Assembly: GCA_023105745.1 (NCBI GenBank)
Contig: JALGQZ010000002.1
Span: forward strand, 41,709,997 to 41,773,996
DNA from: Austropuccinia psidii
Lineage: Eukaryota > Basidiomycota > Pucciniomycetes > Pucciniales > Sphaerophragmiaceae
Direction of reading: 5' to 3'
DNA length: 64,000 bases
Shown piece by piece: positions 11,877-23,432 of the stretch (position 1 is the first letter of the stretch; each line of letters begins with the position of its first letter). Position numbers and translations under genes: made by a program. The notes beneath the pieces are model-generated. The model saw nothing but the letters and a program-made list of their open reading frames with translations, was not told the DNA's origin and ran no database searches.

Positions 11877-14800
11877 GGTGATTTTTATCTTTTTAAATGA
11901 TACATAATGATTTGGCTGTTTAATAATGTGATATAAATTGAAATATATAGGGTTAGAATTTTTCAAGGAAACAAAAACTGACACATTTTTAGTAACAACA
12001 TTTGGAATCTCAGATTGATTAAGGAATCAGAAAAAACTCCAAATAATCTGCCAAAATCTGAAGACTCCTTCTTCAAAATGGTTCAGAGCCTTCTTTGCCC
12101 CCCCCAATCAAATTGAAAAGTTTTGGGCAAATGTTATGTTTGAATAAATTAGTTTAGTTTCATACAATGTGATTGCACCCAAACCACATGTGGAACCAAT
12201 AAAAAATACCACCAATCCTCTGGGACTCAAAAGGGGAGCAGTTTAATACCTTTCCTCCTGCTTGAGTAAATCAAAGAAATGTGCAACACAACTTAGCATT
12301 GAAGGTGGTGGGGAAGACAATGAGATATTGACAAAGCCGCATAAGAACTTGGAAGAAATAATGGATACAGTTATCCACTTGATGATTGCATATAACATGG
12401 TAGGTGCACATACAAAGCTCAAAGTCTATGGCATGAAAGGCAAACTCACAAGTCTGAAAAAAATGAGGCCATCAAGGATCTTTTGGTGTGTCACAAGAAT
12501 CTGGAACAAATCAAATTTTCTATGGTATATTAGCTGCATTCTGTGAGGTGGAAGCTTGTGGCTTAATTTTATGCTCAGATGACTGGAGGAAAAGCTCATT
12601 GAAAAGGACTTTGTGACTCATTGAGCTTTCCAAAAGAAATTCAGAGGGTAAAAAGCTGGTAGAGCCTGTGTGGCTATGTACTAATAAATATATATGTAAT
12701 TTACTGAATGAAAGTTTCTTCTCATCAGAGTCTTTGAACCCCACTGTACCTCTCAGATTCAAATTTGACAATTCTTGGTATTAGAACTTGATGATGCCTG
12801 GGTGGAGAATTGGGCTTTTGATTCAAATCAAGAGGTGAAATTGACTGTATCCAAGTCTGCTAAGCCTACAAGTAGGATGGACCCATTTTAGATTATCTTT
12901 GTATCAAATAGATTGTGATTTAATCTTAGAAATTGATTCATTAATTGAATAATTGTTATTATCAAGCCTACTCTGGATGTCTTAGTATGAATGTCAATAA
13001 TAAAAACATTTGTATGGAGGCAAGCCTTCATAAACTATTTAAATTCCTCCAAAATGAAAGCGGCTCAGTTGGGAAGTTGTGCCCACAAAGACCGCATGAA
13101 GGGGTATTTCAGGAAGTGGATATTTTCACCTCCAGATCATAATGTGCCAAATTGCACTACTTCTTTCTAAAGGACAGGGGGTAGCAGTCATCTGCAGCAG
13201 GGTGCATGAAGAAACGTCCATGGGATACATGTTCCATAAGTCCTTGTTTGCAAAATCTGAGATGGTTTGATTTGAAACTCATTCAATGGGAAAATAAATC
13301 TACTAAATACAACAATACAGTATTCTTTTAAGTGGATGTGGTTCAGGTACTTGATATTGCCAATGTGCAAAAGTCAAATATAATCATTTATTTTTAGCGG
13401 GAAAGACCAAACCATCACTGACCAATAAGAAATTCAAGTGAAAATCATAATCCACATGAAAATCACTGATTAAAATGGTTCCATTCCATTTTCCTGTGCA
13501 ATAATGCCATTCACAGAAAAAGCAAAGGAGCATAAGAGGGAACTCATGGTAAAATTATGGGTGAAGGAAGTAAATTGTTAGTTTTTCAGTTATTTTCAAC
13601 ATATATATATATGTATCCATGGGCCAGAATTCATGTGGAACCCTCATTGGGCCCCATGGGGTAATATTGGCTTTAGTTGGTTTGGATCAAGCCAATGCCA
13701 TGTGGGCTCCAACAGGGAAGTCATGGATTTGTGCCAAATAACGATCATTGGGCAGTGGGAACCATTCATTAATTGGCTCCAAAAGGGCTTGCTTCAAATG
13801 GTAGACAGCAGTATCTGATAGCTTGTCTTCTTCAACACCAAGTGCTCACTTAATCACTTGTTAATAGTGGCACATCCAAAAGACAAATGAGGCCAAAATC
13901 ACCCAAAGGAATAAGTCTTTTTCCTCCAGTAAACCAACAGCACAAATAACAATGCCAGTATCAGCAAATATAGCAGCCAGTGAAATTTGGAGGATTGTGG
14001 ATTTCACTCAAATCAAACACATTCACTTTGGCTGCATGGCTATTTTCTCTTAAACTGTATTACTCATTTTCCTTGTTTAATTCAGACCATTTGCAACAAT
14101 GAGTGAGGTTGAGGTCTATCAATGGGATTAATTATTGCAATTATTATTTGGCAAAAAGGAATTTCACAGACCCAATATCAAAAAATGGGGCATTACTCAA
14201 GGAAGTTATATTCACCACTGGGTGGTGCAAATGCAGTGCAAAGAACAAATAATTTGGTATTGACAGAAGTCTCAGCAAAATTGGAGACACAAAAGAATAA
14301 TGACAGAACTGAGGTGAAGATCTGAGCTTGGTGGGTTGCATTCTTGGTCAATCCTTGCAATATGTTTTGGATGAATTATTTAATAATATGCAAACTTGCT
14401 ACAAGTCATTGGGGTCCCCTCCTCTAATCAAATAAACTATGAAGCTGAGATTTGCACAACTCAGGGGGAGTTCCAGTTTTTTTCCACTTATATTTTAACC
14501 ATTAAAGGATTAAAAAACTCACTTCATGTTGATAAGGATGCATTACTGAATGTGCTGGAATGGTGGTTTCAAGCTGATAAGCAGAGAAGCCACATGCAAA
14601 AAGACATGGAAAAGCCCTGTACTGGGGTGAAGGATTGATTTTCCCAAATGAGCATTTTTAGATTGACCTACCCAAATTTCATGGGCTCATTCAGGTAGTG
14701 TGGGCCAGTAGTAAATTCTTTGATTATACTGATTAAGCACAGGCCAAGAAAATCATGACCCTAGTTTGGATGTCTGCTCAATGATTGAGGAAGTTAGCAA

Positions 14801-15288
14801 AAGCTATGTGGCTGGAAAGCCACAGCTACCATAAAATTGGTAAGGGAGCTGGCTATCACATCAGGGATGGTAATAAAATGTGATCCCAATTAGAATAATG
14901 AAGGTATTTGGATGCATGTCAGAATTAGATGGGGATTGTACAATAATGGTATGATATTTTAGAGTTTAATATCCACCAGGATTCGATGTTTTGGAGTTGG
15001 GAAGATACCCTGGCTCAAATGAAAAGGGGTGGAAAGTAAATGGTCAAATACTGAGGTTATAAAAACAATTATCACTTTTTTCCACTAATGAGAACAGCTG
15101 GTCATCTGGAAAAAGGGAAATTACCTTCCATTTTTTTACTGTATCCCTGCACTTCACATGCATGTCCAGGAAACCTGTGCTTCACACACAATTTCTCCCA
15201 AATGTCCAGTATACCTGCTCTCCACATGCAGCTCCTTACGCATGTAGTATTAATTGTGTGTGAACTTAGGACTGGCAATGACTGAAAG
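11877..15288. other. 3.4 kb without a recognisable gene
   Basis: Short + strand frames (12262-12546, 12945-13142, 14396-14638, 15088-15285) carry no domain I can name, though their ordinary amino-acid composition suggests the remains of one or more older coding elements. A (TA)n run lies near 13604. Around 15145-15235 short words (CTTCACAyrCA, CCACATGCA, TGTCCAG) recur. Element B begins at 15289. Confidence 0.4.
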
Positions 15289-17143
15289 TGTGGAACTCAT
15301 TTTAGTGTGGGATTGGATAAGGCAGTCCTTGAGGGGGAAATCACAGGTAAACAGTTTTTAATTTCTGAAATAATCCTGTAACCAAGGGTGCTAATGGTGT
15401 TTTAGCTGCCCCTCTAAATATACTAAACAGCCTCCCTACAGACCTCACAAATCAATATTTAAGATTGTGGCTTTACAACTAGAGAAGACTTTTCAGCAGT
15501 CTCTATCAGACCTATTCAATAATCAGATAAGTAACTTATAAGCTGAAAAAAGTATAAAATAATAATTCTTAAATAGAAATATAAGATGATTTAAGGGTAA
15601 GAACTTAATAGTATAAAAGTTTGATTTAATATAATAGTACTAATATAGAGTATATGGGTAAGCTGATTTAATGTTATATATTTTATAATAATTAATTTTT
15701 TTTGAGAGGTTAATTGCCAATATAATAGAACAAGAATACCTTTAATAATATATTTTCAAGATATTGTTTAATATAGAATGGATATTTGTTAAATATATGA
15801 ATGATATAATATAGTATAAGTGTAAGCTTTTTATATAATAATATTCATTTGTAAAGTTGTTTTTTTAATATGAAGATATAATAAGAATACGTTTCCTTTA
15901 TAATGTAAAGGTTATGGGGATGAACTCAATATTATGATCATTATTGATAGTTTTCTAAACATAAGACTAATAATTTAAACATAGGTTGGATTAATAATGT
16001 AAATTAGACCTTCTGTTAACTACTATGAATTAGAAATCACTATGGATTAAGCTTATAAGTCTATAATACTTCTAATAAAATAACTAGATTATCCTAATAG
16101 TAAGAGATGGATGAATTATTCTCCTTCTTGGTATATAATTCCCCTTTAAATAATAACACTAGATTGACCTACTAGTGAGGGATGAATAATTATTCTCCTT
16201 CCTGGTATATAATTAATTGCATGGGGAAAAGAGGAAAAAATGAGGCAGAGAGGACCTCTATTTATATTCTTTGGGATCTCCATAGAGGCACTCAAAAAGA
16301 AGGGACTTGAAATTTTTCCACTTCTTTTGGCTGGGATAATTTTGTTATAGTGGTGAGATACCATTTGTTTGGTTGATTGAGCCATTTTTATGTATTGTTA
16401 TGTAATCTGAGATGTTTTTGCTGGTGAGGAATTTTGAGATGGTGTCATTTCTTGAATTTATTGCACCATTTGTTTGGTTTGTTGCACCATCTTTGGTGGG
16501 ATGAGATGATTTTGTACAGCTATTTCACCATAGGTCTGTGTATTGTTTGAAATGTAGGTTGAAGATGCTGTATATTTTGGGGATTATATTTGTCCTGTAT
16601 GAGCTTTAACTTTCCTTCATTTAAATTGAATTATGTTTTGAATTTATTTTTACTGGTTTATCAGGTGGCTGTGCTTGCATTTCCACAGATATGCTGTGTA
16701 ATACAAGGTTTTGATGGATTTTCCTTGCATAAATTGATTGATTTCTTTTTCTCTCTGTCTTGTGACTGATAATTAATACAGTTTTAGTTTATTCCTTATT
16801 GAATTGGCCTCAGCTTAATAACTGCATTGCTGAGTAATCCAAAGGTTGAGGAGAGCTAGGGTAACTTGAGTGTTTCACTACCCCTCTCAGTGGTAAATTT
16901 AACATTTGTGCTAGCTTGTCCTTTTCTTTTCCTTATTTTATTGTTATTCTTGTAATAAATTGGAAAATTCTTCCAGGTTTTTCTTATGGAATTATACATA
17001 CTGATGGATTTCAATCCATCATATTGCTTAATTACCCTATTATAATTGAGTAATTATTGATTTTTCTTTGTTGTTTCTTCAATTGATAGCCTTATAAATG
17101 AAATTTCACTTGAAGCTGGGCCATTAAAGTATGGAATACCACA
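15289..17143 (-). repeat. element B 3' LTR
   Basis: Aligns over its full length with 26831-28686. Long stretches (for example 16560-16960 against 28080-28480) differ at only a few positions; the AT-rich part at 15700-16000 differs more. Left edge TGTGGAACTCATTTTAGTG, right edge TATGGAATACCACA. A TATA-like box lies on the - strand at 16255-16266. Confidence 0.9.
16255..16266 (-). promoter_or_regulatory. TATA-like box in element B 3' LTR
   Basis: - strand TATAAATAGAGG, placed inside the LTR as a core promoter would be. Element D's LTR has ATAAATAGAGG at 58951-58961, so the box is shared between two families. Confidence 0.5.
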
Positions 17144-17157
17144 TTCCCCTCTCCATT
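17144..17157 (-). other. polypurine tract of element B
   Basis: - strand AATGGAGAGGGGAA directly before the 3' LTR start TGTGGTATTCC; the expected primer site for plus-strand DNA synthesis. Confidence 0.75.
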
Positions 17158-19234
17158 AATGCTGTCCCCAGAATCCCAGCTTAAAGAGGAATATTCTGGG
17201 TTCATTCATCAGAAATTCCTCTATTGAAGCCTCAATTCTAAAAATTGACTTTATATTTGCTGTTTGTAGCTTTTTATTTTGATTTTGAATCTCCATGGTT
17301 TCTTCTTTTGTGTTGTCTTCTTTGTTTTTTCTTCTTTTGAATTATTTTTGTTGTCTAATATTATGATTTATTGATGTTTCTTTTTTTAAATTATTTCCTT
17401 TTGTCATTGAAAATTATTCAATTTTGTTTTTTGTTCTTCTGAGATGAATAAAATAGACAAAAGATAGATGAATCCAGAAATTCATCCCACAAATCAATTA
17501 TTTTGATTGTTTCAATATTGAAAATAACAATTTGTTGATTTATAATTATGCAGTTTAAGGTCATACTCAGGACCATAGCTTGAGTTTTTTGAAGTAATAA
17601 TTGATAAAAAATAATAATTCTTGTCAAGGACCTATTCTTGAATTAATTTTGTTGATAAGATATAATATTTTTTTGACAGTTTAAGGTCTTATCTAGGACC
17701 GCTCTTCTTTGTAGTATATTTTCTGATTGGGTTGATCTTTATTCTTTTTCTTTGTTGGCTGAAATTAAACTTAAATGGTAGGGCCATCCCCTCTCCAATT
17801 AATAATTTTACCACAATCTCTACTTTATATAATAATTAAAATGAAGATATGATATGGTTTTATTTGTTTATTTATTATAATTTATTAAAGAAGTAATAAT
17901 ATAGTAATAGTCAAATAATAATATAAAATAATATTAATAATATAGTTGAGTCATAAAAAACAAATAATAAAATTGATATCCAGTAATATAAATGATAAAA
18001 CAATAATAATAAAGTAGATTATTTAAATACTTTTGAGAATGAAATAGCTTAAGCTCATGATGGATCTCTCAATTTTTTTTGATATATTAATTATTATTAA
18101 TTGTGATTGGCCTTTTGTATTGTTATTGAGGGTTAACACCCCCCTCTCCATTTAATAATTTGACCCTAATTTTGATTTATTTATTTTAATTTATTTTTCT
18201 TATAATAATAAATTCAACTTAATATAAATATATAATAATTCTTTTATTTTCTTCTTTTATTTGATTTTATTTATTTGAATTGACTATACTAAAGTAATAG
18301 TATAAGAAATCTAATAATATTATTTTGTTTTGTTTTATTTTTTATCTTTTTTTTCAAATATACTAAATTAATAGTATAATAAATCTGTTAATATTATATT
18401 ATATTGTATTTATTTTAATATAAAATCTCTAACTTAATAATATATTTATTGTTTATGTTTTATTTTGTTTTTGTTGGTTTTATTGTTTATTTTATTTCCC
18501 TTATTTATTTTGTATTTACTTTTATTTTTATTTTTTCTACTGAATAATGTAAATCAATTTTTTGAGCTGATATGATTAATCTTGATTCAAAATTATATAT
18601 ATATAGGTGCATTAATTTTATTTTTTTTGAAATAGCTGGGTATGGATACTCCAAAATAAACCAGCTGTACTTCTTATCTCCACTTGCCGCGGTTTTCTTT
18701 TTCTTCTCTACTATTTTATTCTTTATTATTTTTTATTATTGTTAATATGTATATATATATATATTAATTATATATCATTTCATTCTACTTTAATTTCAAT
18801 TAATCCATCTACTCTAGTTCCACGCCTCTGTCTTCTGTTTTTTTGCCTGTTATTTTTTATTGCTCAATTTCCCTTTGACGCCACCTTAATTGCAATCTGC
18901 TGCCATTCGACTGTTATCTATTATCTCATCTGCTTGCTGTTTTCCATGTCAATCCTTAACGTTACGTCATTTGGCATTCTTCTGTCAGAAAATGATTCCA
19001 TTGTGGTGAGTCACTGTTTTTCTTCTTGATTTTCTATCTTCAATTACTGTTTTAACTATATCTAACATTTGCTCTTTCTTTTTTTATTTGTGTGTTTTGA
19101 TTCACCAATTTTATCTCTTTGTTTAAGATTAAGTTTGCCTAAAAGACCAATTAAGATGCATGATTGCAGCAGACAGCCTTGGAGTTTGATAGATGGGGGA
19201 TGAGGTGATTTTGTAAGTCTTCAATTTTATATTA
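17158..19234. other. AT-rich 3' part of element B, low complexity
   Basis: Dominated by A/T runs and TTATT/TAATA words (17820-18560), with no open frame of note on the element's strand. Near 18680 the composition changes and CpG reappears (GCCGCGG, GACGCC, TTCGAC, AACGTTACGTC between 18686 and 18967). A + strand GTGAGT at about 19004 could be a splice donor and TATATATATATATA lies at about 18752, so a + strand transcription unit could start here. This is only suggestive. Confidence 0.45.
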
Positions 19235-19777
19235 ATGATCCCCTTCTTTAACTCTTTCAATTCTCTTTTATATTATCATTTTTTTTTCTTTTTTTTAAAG
19301 AAAGGAACTAATCATAAAAAAATTTCCTCATTTGCTCTATCCATTTATATCAATGAAAATGGTCACAAAGCTATAGTGATTCTCCATAGTGGATATTGCT
19401 ATACCATCCATTGTGTTCACAACATGGATACAAATGCCACTACGCCTAGTATTTCCCTGCCAACTTCTATTATGCCTTTCTTGGGATCAGCTCTTGCTTG
19501 GCCCGCATCCAACAATCCCTTGATGACAACTAATGGACACCAATCTCCCCCAGCATTGGTTGGCAATCTTGCTTCTCAATTGGTTGCAACTGTCACCGCC
19601 AATTACATTTCCAAATTACACCAACTTTTTGACGTATTCAATCATTTATTTCATCGCTACTGCAATCACTTTTACAACTACCTTCGAAATCATCCCGATA
19701 ATGTGGGAGATTATGGATCCATATGTGGTCTTCAAGCTTCTTTACAAGCACTAGTGGAGATATTGAATGAACTGTAA
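19235..19777 (+). CDS. 180-codon ORF of unknown function, antisense within element B
   Basis: Open frame on the strand opposite to Gag. I do not recognise it. The first half is Phe/Ile/Lys-rich and may be untranslated; a more protein-like part begins at MDTNATTPSISLPTS (ATG about 19424), with a Pro/Ser/Ala linker and then a likely helical end containing SKLHQLFDVFNHLFHRYCN and GLQASLQALVEILNEL. It is richer in G+C than its surroundings and retains at least seven CpG in 19441-19740, while comparable lengths elsewhere in the window have none or one. That fits a sequence acquired later, or kept under constraint or low methylation. No domain, signal peptide or homolog is visible; it could still be chance. 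Possible splice sites nearby (GTGAGT at about 19004, GTAAGAGTGAG after the last codons) leave the gene limits open. Confidence 0.35.
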   Translation: MIPFFNSFNSLLYYHFFFFFLKKGTNHKKISSFALSIYINENGHKAIVILHSGYCYTIHCVHNMDTNATTPSISLPTSIMPFLGSALAWPASNNPLMTTNGHQSPPALVGNLASQLVATVTANYISKLHQLFDVFNHLFHRYCNHFYNYLRNHPDNVGDYGSICGLQASLQALVEILNEL

Positions 19778-21801
19778 GAGTGAGTCCTCTGCTTTTTATT
19801 TTTATTTATTGTTTTTTTACTACTTATTTATTATTGCAAATCAGTACCTTTGACAGAGAAAATGAGTTAGAGGAATAAATATTGTTTGCCTTTGTTGTTC
19901 TGCTGATTTGGTAAGCTTGCATTTTTTTACCTTTTCCTCCTTATTACATTTTAATGCTTTTTTTATGGAAGAAACTAAAATTAAAGAAAGAAAAAAATTA
20001 TGAAATAAGAATAACTAAAAATAAGGTATCATGGATTCATCTTCTACAATGGCGAGTGAAATTTTATAAAGTGTTAAAATAAAACAAAAAATTATTTGAA
20101 AATTTTTTATCATTATTATTATTTTTGTTTATGTTTTTTATTTTTATTTTTTTGTAAAAGAAAATCAAAATTATAAGGAATTAAATGATGATGCTTTTTT
20201 ATTTTATGATGGAAGAGAACGTTTAGTTTGTCTTTTAATATATAAGGCTGAAATTTTTGAGACCATGCCTTTAACCAGTGAGTATCTTTTAAGTCATTGG
20301 GGTAATATTTATTATATTGAGTATTGTTATAGAGTAAACCAAAGCTTATAGAGATTACTAAGCAGTTTAAATAAGAACTTCTTTTAATTTATTTGAAGTT
20401 TAAATTAAGATTAAGTCCTAATCAATTGAGTTTTGTGTTTTTTGTTTGTTTTTAGTTGATTGGAGTTGAGATTTAATTTGACCAAATAATTTAAGATTAA
20501 ATTAATTAAGATTTATTTCAAACAATTAAAATTGAAGTTTAATTTAATCTTGAAAATCAATCAATATAAGGTTGATTTAATTTCTGTATTATTATTATTA
20601 TTTTAATTGAATTTGGAGTGGGGTTAAGCTTTAATTTGACCCCATAATATAAGCTTAATTTGATTAAATTTTTTATTTATATTTTTTTAAGAAATTGAAG
20701 TTGAGGTTTAATTTAATCTTGAAAATCCATCAATTTAAGGGTTTATTTAATATATGCCATTTATTCTTGATTAATTAAATTCCAAATGGGGTTAAAGGAC
20801 TGATAAGATGTATATTTAGACTTTTGAATAGCCTTTGATATATGAAAGGTTTAAGGGCCAAATTGTGGGTGGAAAAAGATTGTTTCATCTTTAATATAAA
20901 GAGGAGGTCTTTTCTCCTCAGTTCCCAGTAAAAAATAATCTTTTTTGTCTATTATGATAAAATATTTTGAATATCCAAAGTAATTCAATGACAAAACAAA
21001 GAATTAATTGTATAAGAAAACACTTTTATTTGGGCTTAACCTGGCCAGTTATTCCTTTGATTATGTATTTTTTTCTTTCATTGTTATGATATAGCTATTA
21101 TTTGAAGAAAGATAAACCCATAAGATCTCTTGAGATATTTGATTGATTTTTTTCTGGAGGACTTTGATCTTTTTAATGCTTGTTTTTATAAACTGTTATT
21201 GTTATTTTCATTTACTCTTGCTTTATTATCTTGATTATTTCAAAAATTGGTCTGATAAGCAAGGGGGGGTGACTAGTAGCTTCTAAAAAAATTGAACCAA
21301 TAGCAAAAAATATATTTTGAATAAGAAATAACCATAAACAAAACTGGTCACCCCTGTTGCTATGTGTGCTTTAAGGCTGTGTGTTTTGTTTGGCCATATT
21401 TGTATCTTCTTTTGAATTTATTTTGTATTATATGACTTTATACCTTTCAGATATATATTGTTAAATCATTTCTTTGATTCTTTACCTTGACTTGAATTCT
21501 TGAATAAGTTGATATTATTGATTATTATATTGAATATTGATGAGGATACAATTATAGAGTAAAATTGGAATTCCCCAGAATTTCATCCCAAAAACTTAAA
21601 TCATAAAGGATGGATTTAAGAAATAGACACTCACCATAATTTTTTGGTTAAGGTTTTTTTTGTACTACATAAAAAACATAGAATTATGATACTGATACAC
21701 TTGAAACTCTCTTTTTTTTATATTTTGATATTTGATATTTTTTATATTTTTATATTTTGTATATCTTTTATGGATATTTTAGACTAGAATAAGACTAAAA
21801 C
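19778..21801. other. AT-rich internal sequence of element B
   Basis: No gene seen on either strand. Holds a two-copy tandem repeat (20430-20790). This is where pol would be expected in an autonomous element; no YIDD-like, RNase H or HHCC/DDE motif was found by eye. Confidence 0.5.
20430..20790. repeat. degenerate tandem repeat, period about 169 bp
   Basis: The block TTTAATTTAATCTTGAAAATC followed by mATCAATnTAAGGkTTnATTTAAT occurs ending near 20580 and again near 20750, with TGAAAATC starts at 20551 and 20720. The upstream parts (GAGwTTnAATTTGACC...ATAATnTAAG) also pair up. About two copies plus a partial third. Confidence 0.55.
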
Positions 21802-23432
21802 TCATGAGATAATAAAAGGAAAGTTTCTTATTATAATAGAAAAGTCATTGATAATGCAAAAATTTGTTTTCAAGCCTATTCTTGAATTTGGCCTTCTTAG
21901 CTGTAATCTCATTTCTTCTTTCTTCATTGAGATATTGATCTTGAAAATCTTCATTCTCCTTGAAGTAATTCTGGATAATATTTTCATTTTTATTACTATT
22001 TTCTGTCCAATCCTCATTTTGTGTTGAAATCTTATATTGCCTTGCCAAATGGGCTTGCAAGCTTGGGCATAGCTTTTTATTCTTAGTAATCCAAAAATAT
22101 TCCTTTTATTCCTTAGTCTTCTTCTTCTTTTTACTACTTTTATCTTTTATTCTCTCTAATTTTTGATTATTTGGTTTACTAATATCTTCCAACCACTTGA
22201 TATGTGGTTTTGCACATTCAAAGTTGATCCTAGGATTATTATTATTGTAATCCACAAGATTGGCATTCCTAAGAGGTTGCAAATTTGTATAACCTTCCCA
22301 AGGGAATTCTCCTTCAGTAAGTAAAAATTTATTTTCCTCTTCAGCTTCTTGTATTTCTATTTGACAAAATAATCCTGTTTCATTCTCATATTTTAATTCA
22401 GAAGGATTTTTTTCTAAGATAATTGGTAAGTGTATTGTATTTTTTATGAATTCATTTGTGGCATTATTCCTGATGGATTTATGTTTTTTGAATTTTTAAT
22501 TAATTTCTTTTTCAATATTAAAGCTATTATGAGCTTTCCTAGAGGATTTCTCTTCAGGGGGTAAGGCTTTTTGTTGATTTAACTCCTTTTTAATTGTCAA
22601 TTGATTCAGTGAGCTTATTGAATTTTTATATCTTGACTCATCCATGTTAGCTTCATTGATATTCTGAACTGTTCTTGAACTGAATTCCATATCTTTTCTT
22701 CTCAAGGTATAACAAGGGAATTCCATTTTTAAAGGTTCCTCTTCTAAACAAAAAATTATATCTTTTACTTGATTTTGGTCATTTCCTCCTATGGGGGTTT
22801 CAATTATCCTTGTTAAGTCAAATTCTTCTCTGATATGTCTTGGGTCAATGTTTCCTATCTTAGAGTATGATTTATTTTCACCACTAATTCCTTTCATCAT
22901 AATTCTAGGATCAATTATTTCAAAATTTGAGGGAAAGGAAATTTGTGACTTCTCAAAATTATTGAATTTCTTTTTGTGTGTAGCTTCTGTTATAAGTATT
23001 TTATTGAATCTGGGTGATGGATCAATTAGCGCTTGAGGTAGAGCTGATTCATTTTGATGAAAATTAGGTTTCTTATCAATCTTACTGGATCCTTCATTAT
23101 ATGTTGAGCTTTCTTGTGAATAAGTATCTTTATTTTACTGTGAGTTTTGCATGGTATCATTCAAAGTTTTCTTGAAACTTTCAGATTCTTCAGATTTTGG
23201 AGTTATGTAAACAGTTTCCTCCTGAACTACAAGGTGGTTTTGAGTAATAATTTCCTTCTTGTTTTAAATGTTATATTTGAGGGAAACTTCTTTTAATGAT
23301 TTTAGTGCTAATTTATTAATTTGAGAACTTGAACCTTTAGATTCTGAAGTGAAACTAACTATTGTTACAACTGGCTTGATACTTGACTTCCAATTATTCT
23401 TAAATATTCCCTTTGAAGGGGACTCCAAAGCC
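21802..23432 (-). pseudogene. continuation of element B coding region, function unknown
   Basis: Downstream of the Gag-protease frame. The longest piece (22900-22496) reads DPRHIREEFDLTRIIETP, DIIFCLEEEPLKMEF and RRKDMEFSSRTVQN, hydrophilic and ordinary in composition. A last piece (22060-21845) is Lys/Glu/Asn-rich (KNENIIQNYFKENEDFQDQY). A frameshift separates it from the protease frame. In relative D the region after the protease ends in a Trp-rich segment (LNQIWARWYPGLNGS), and I could not align that to B. No reverse transcriptase or integrase motif is present. It may be a C-terminal extension of the Gag-protease polyprotein. Confidence 0.45.

Noticed and set aside
16146..16385. 79-codon - strand frame open in both LTRs of element B (also 27689-27928)
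   Set aside because: Expected from high LTR identity; no motif and no independent conservation.
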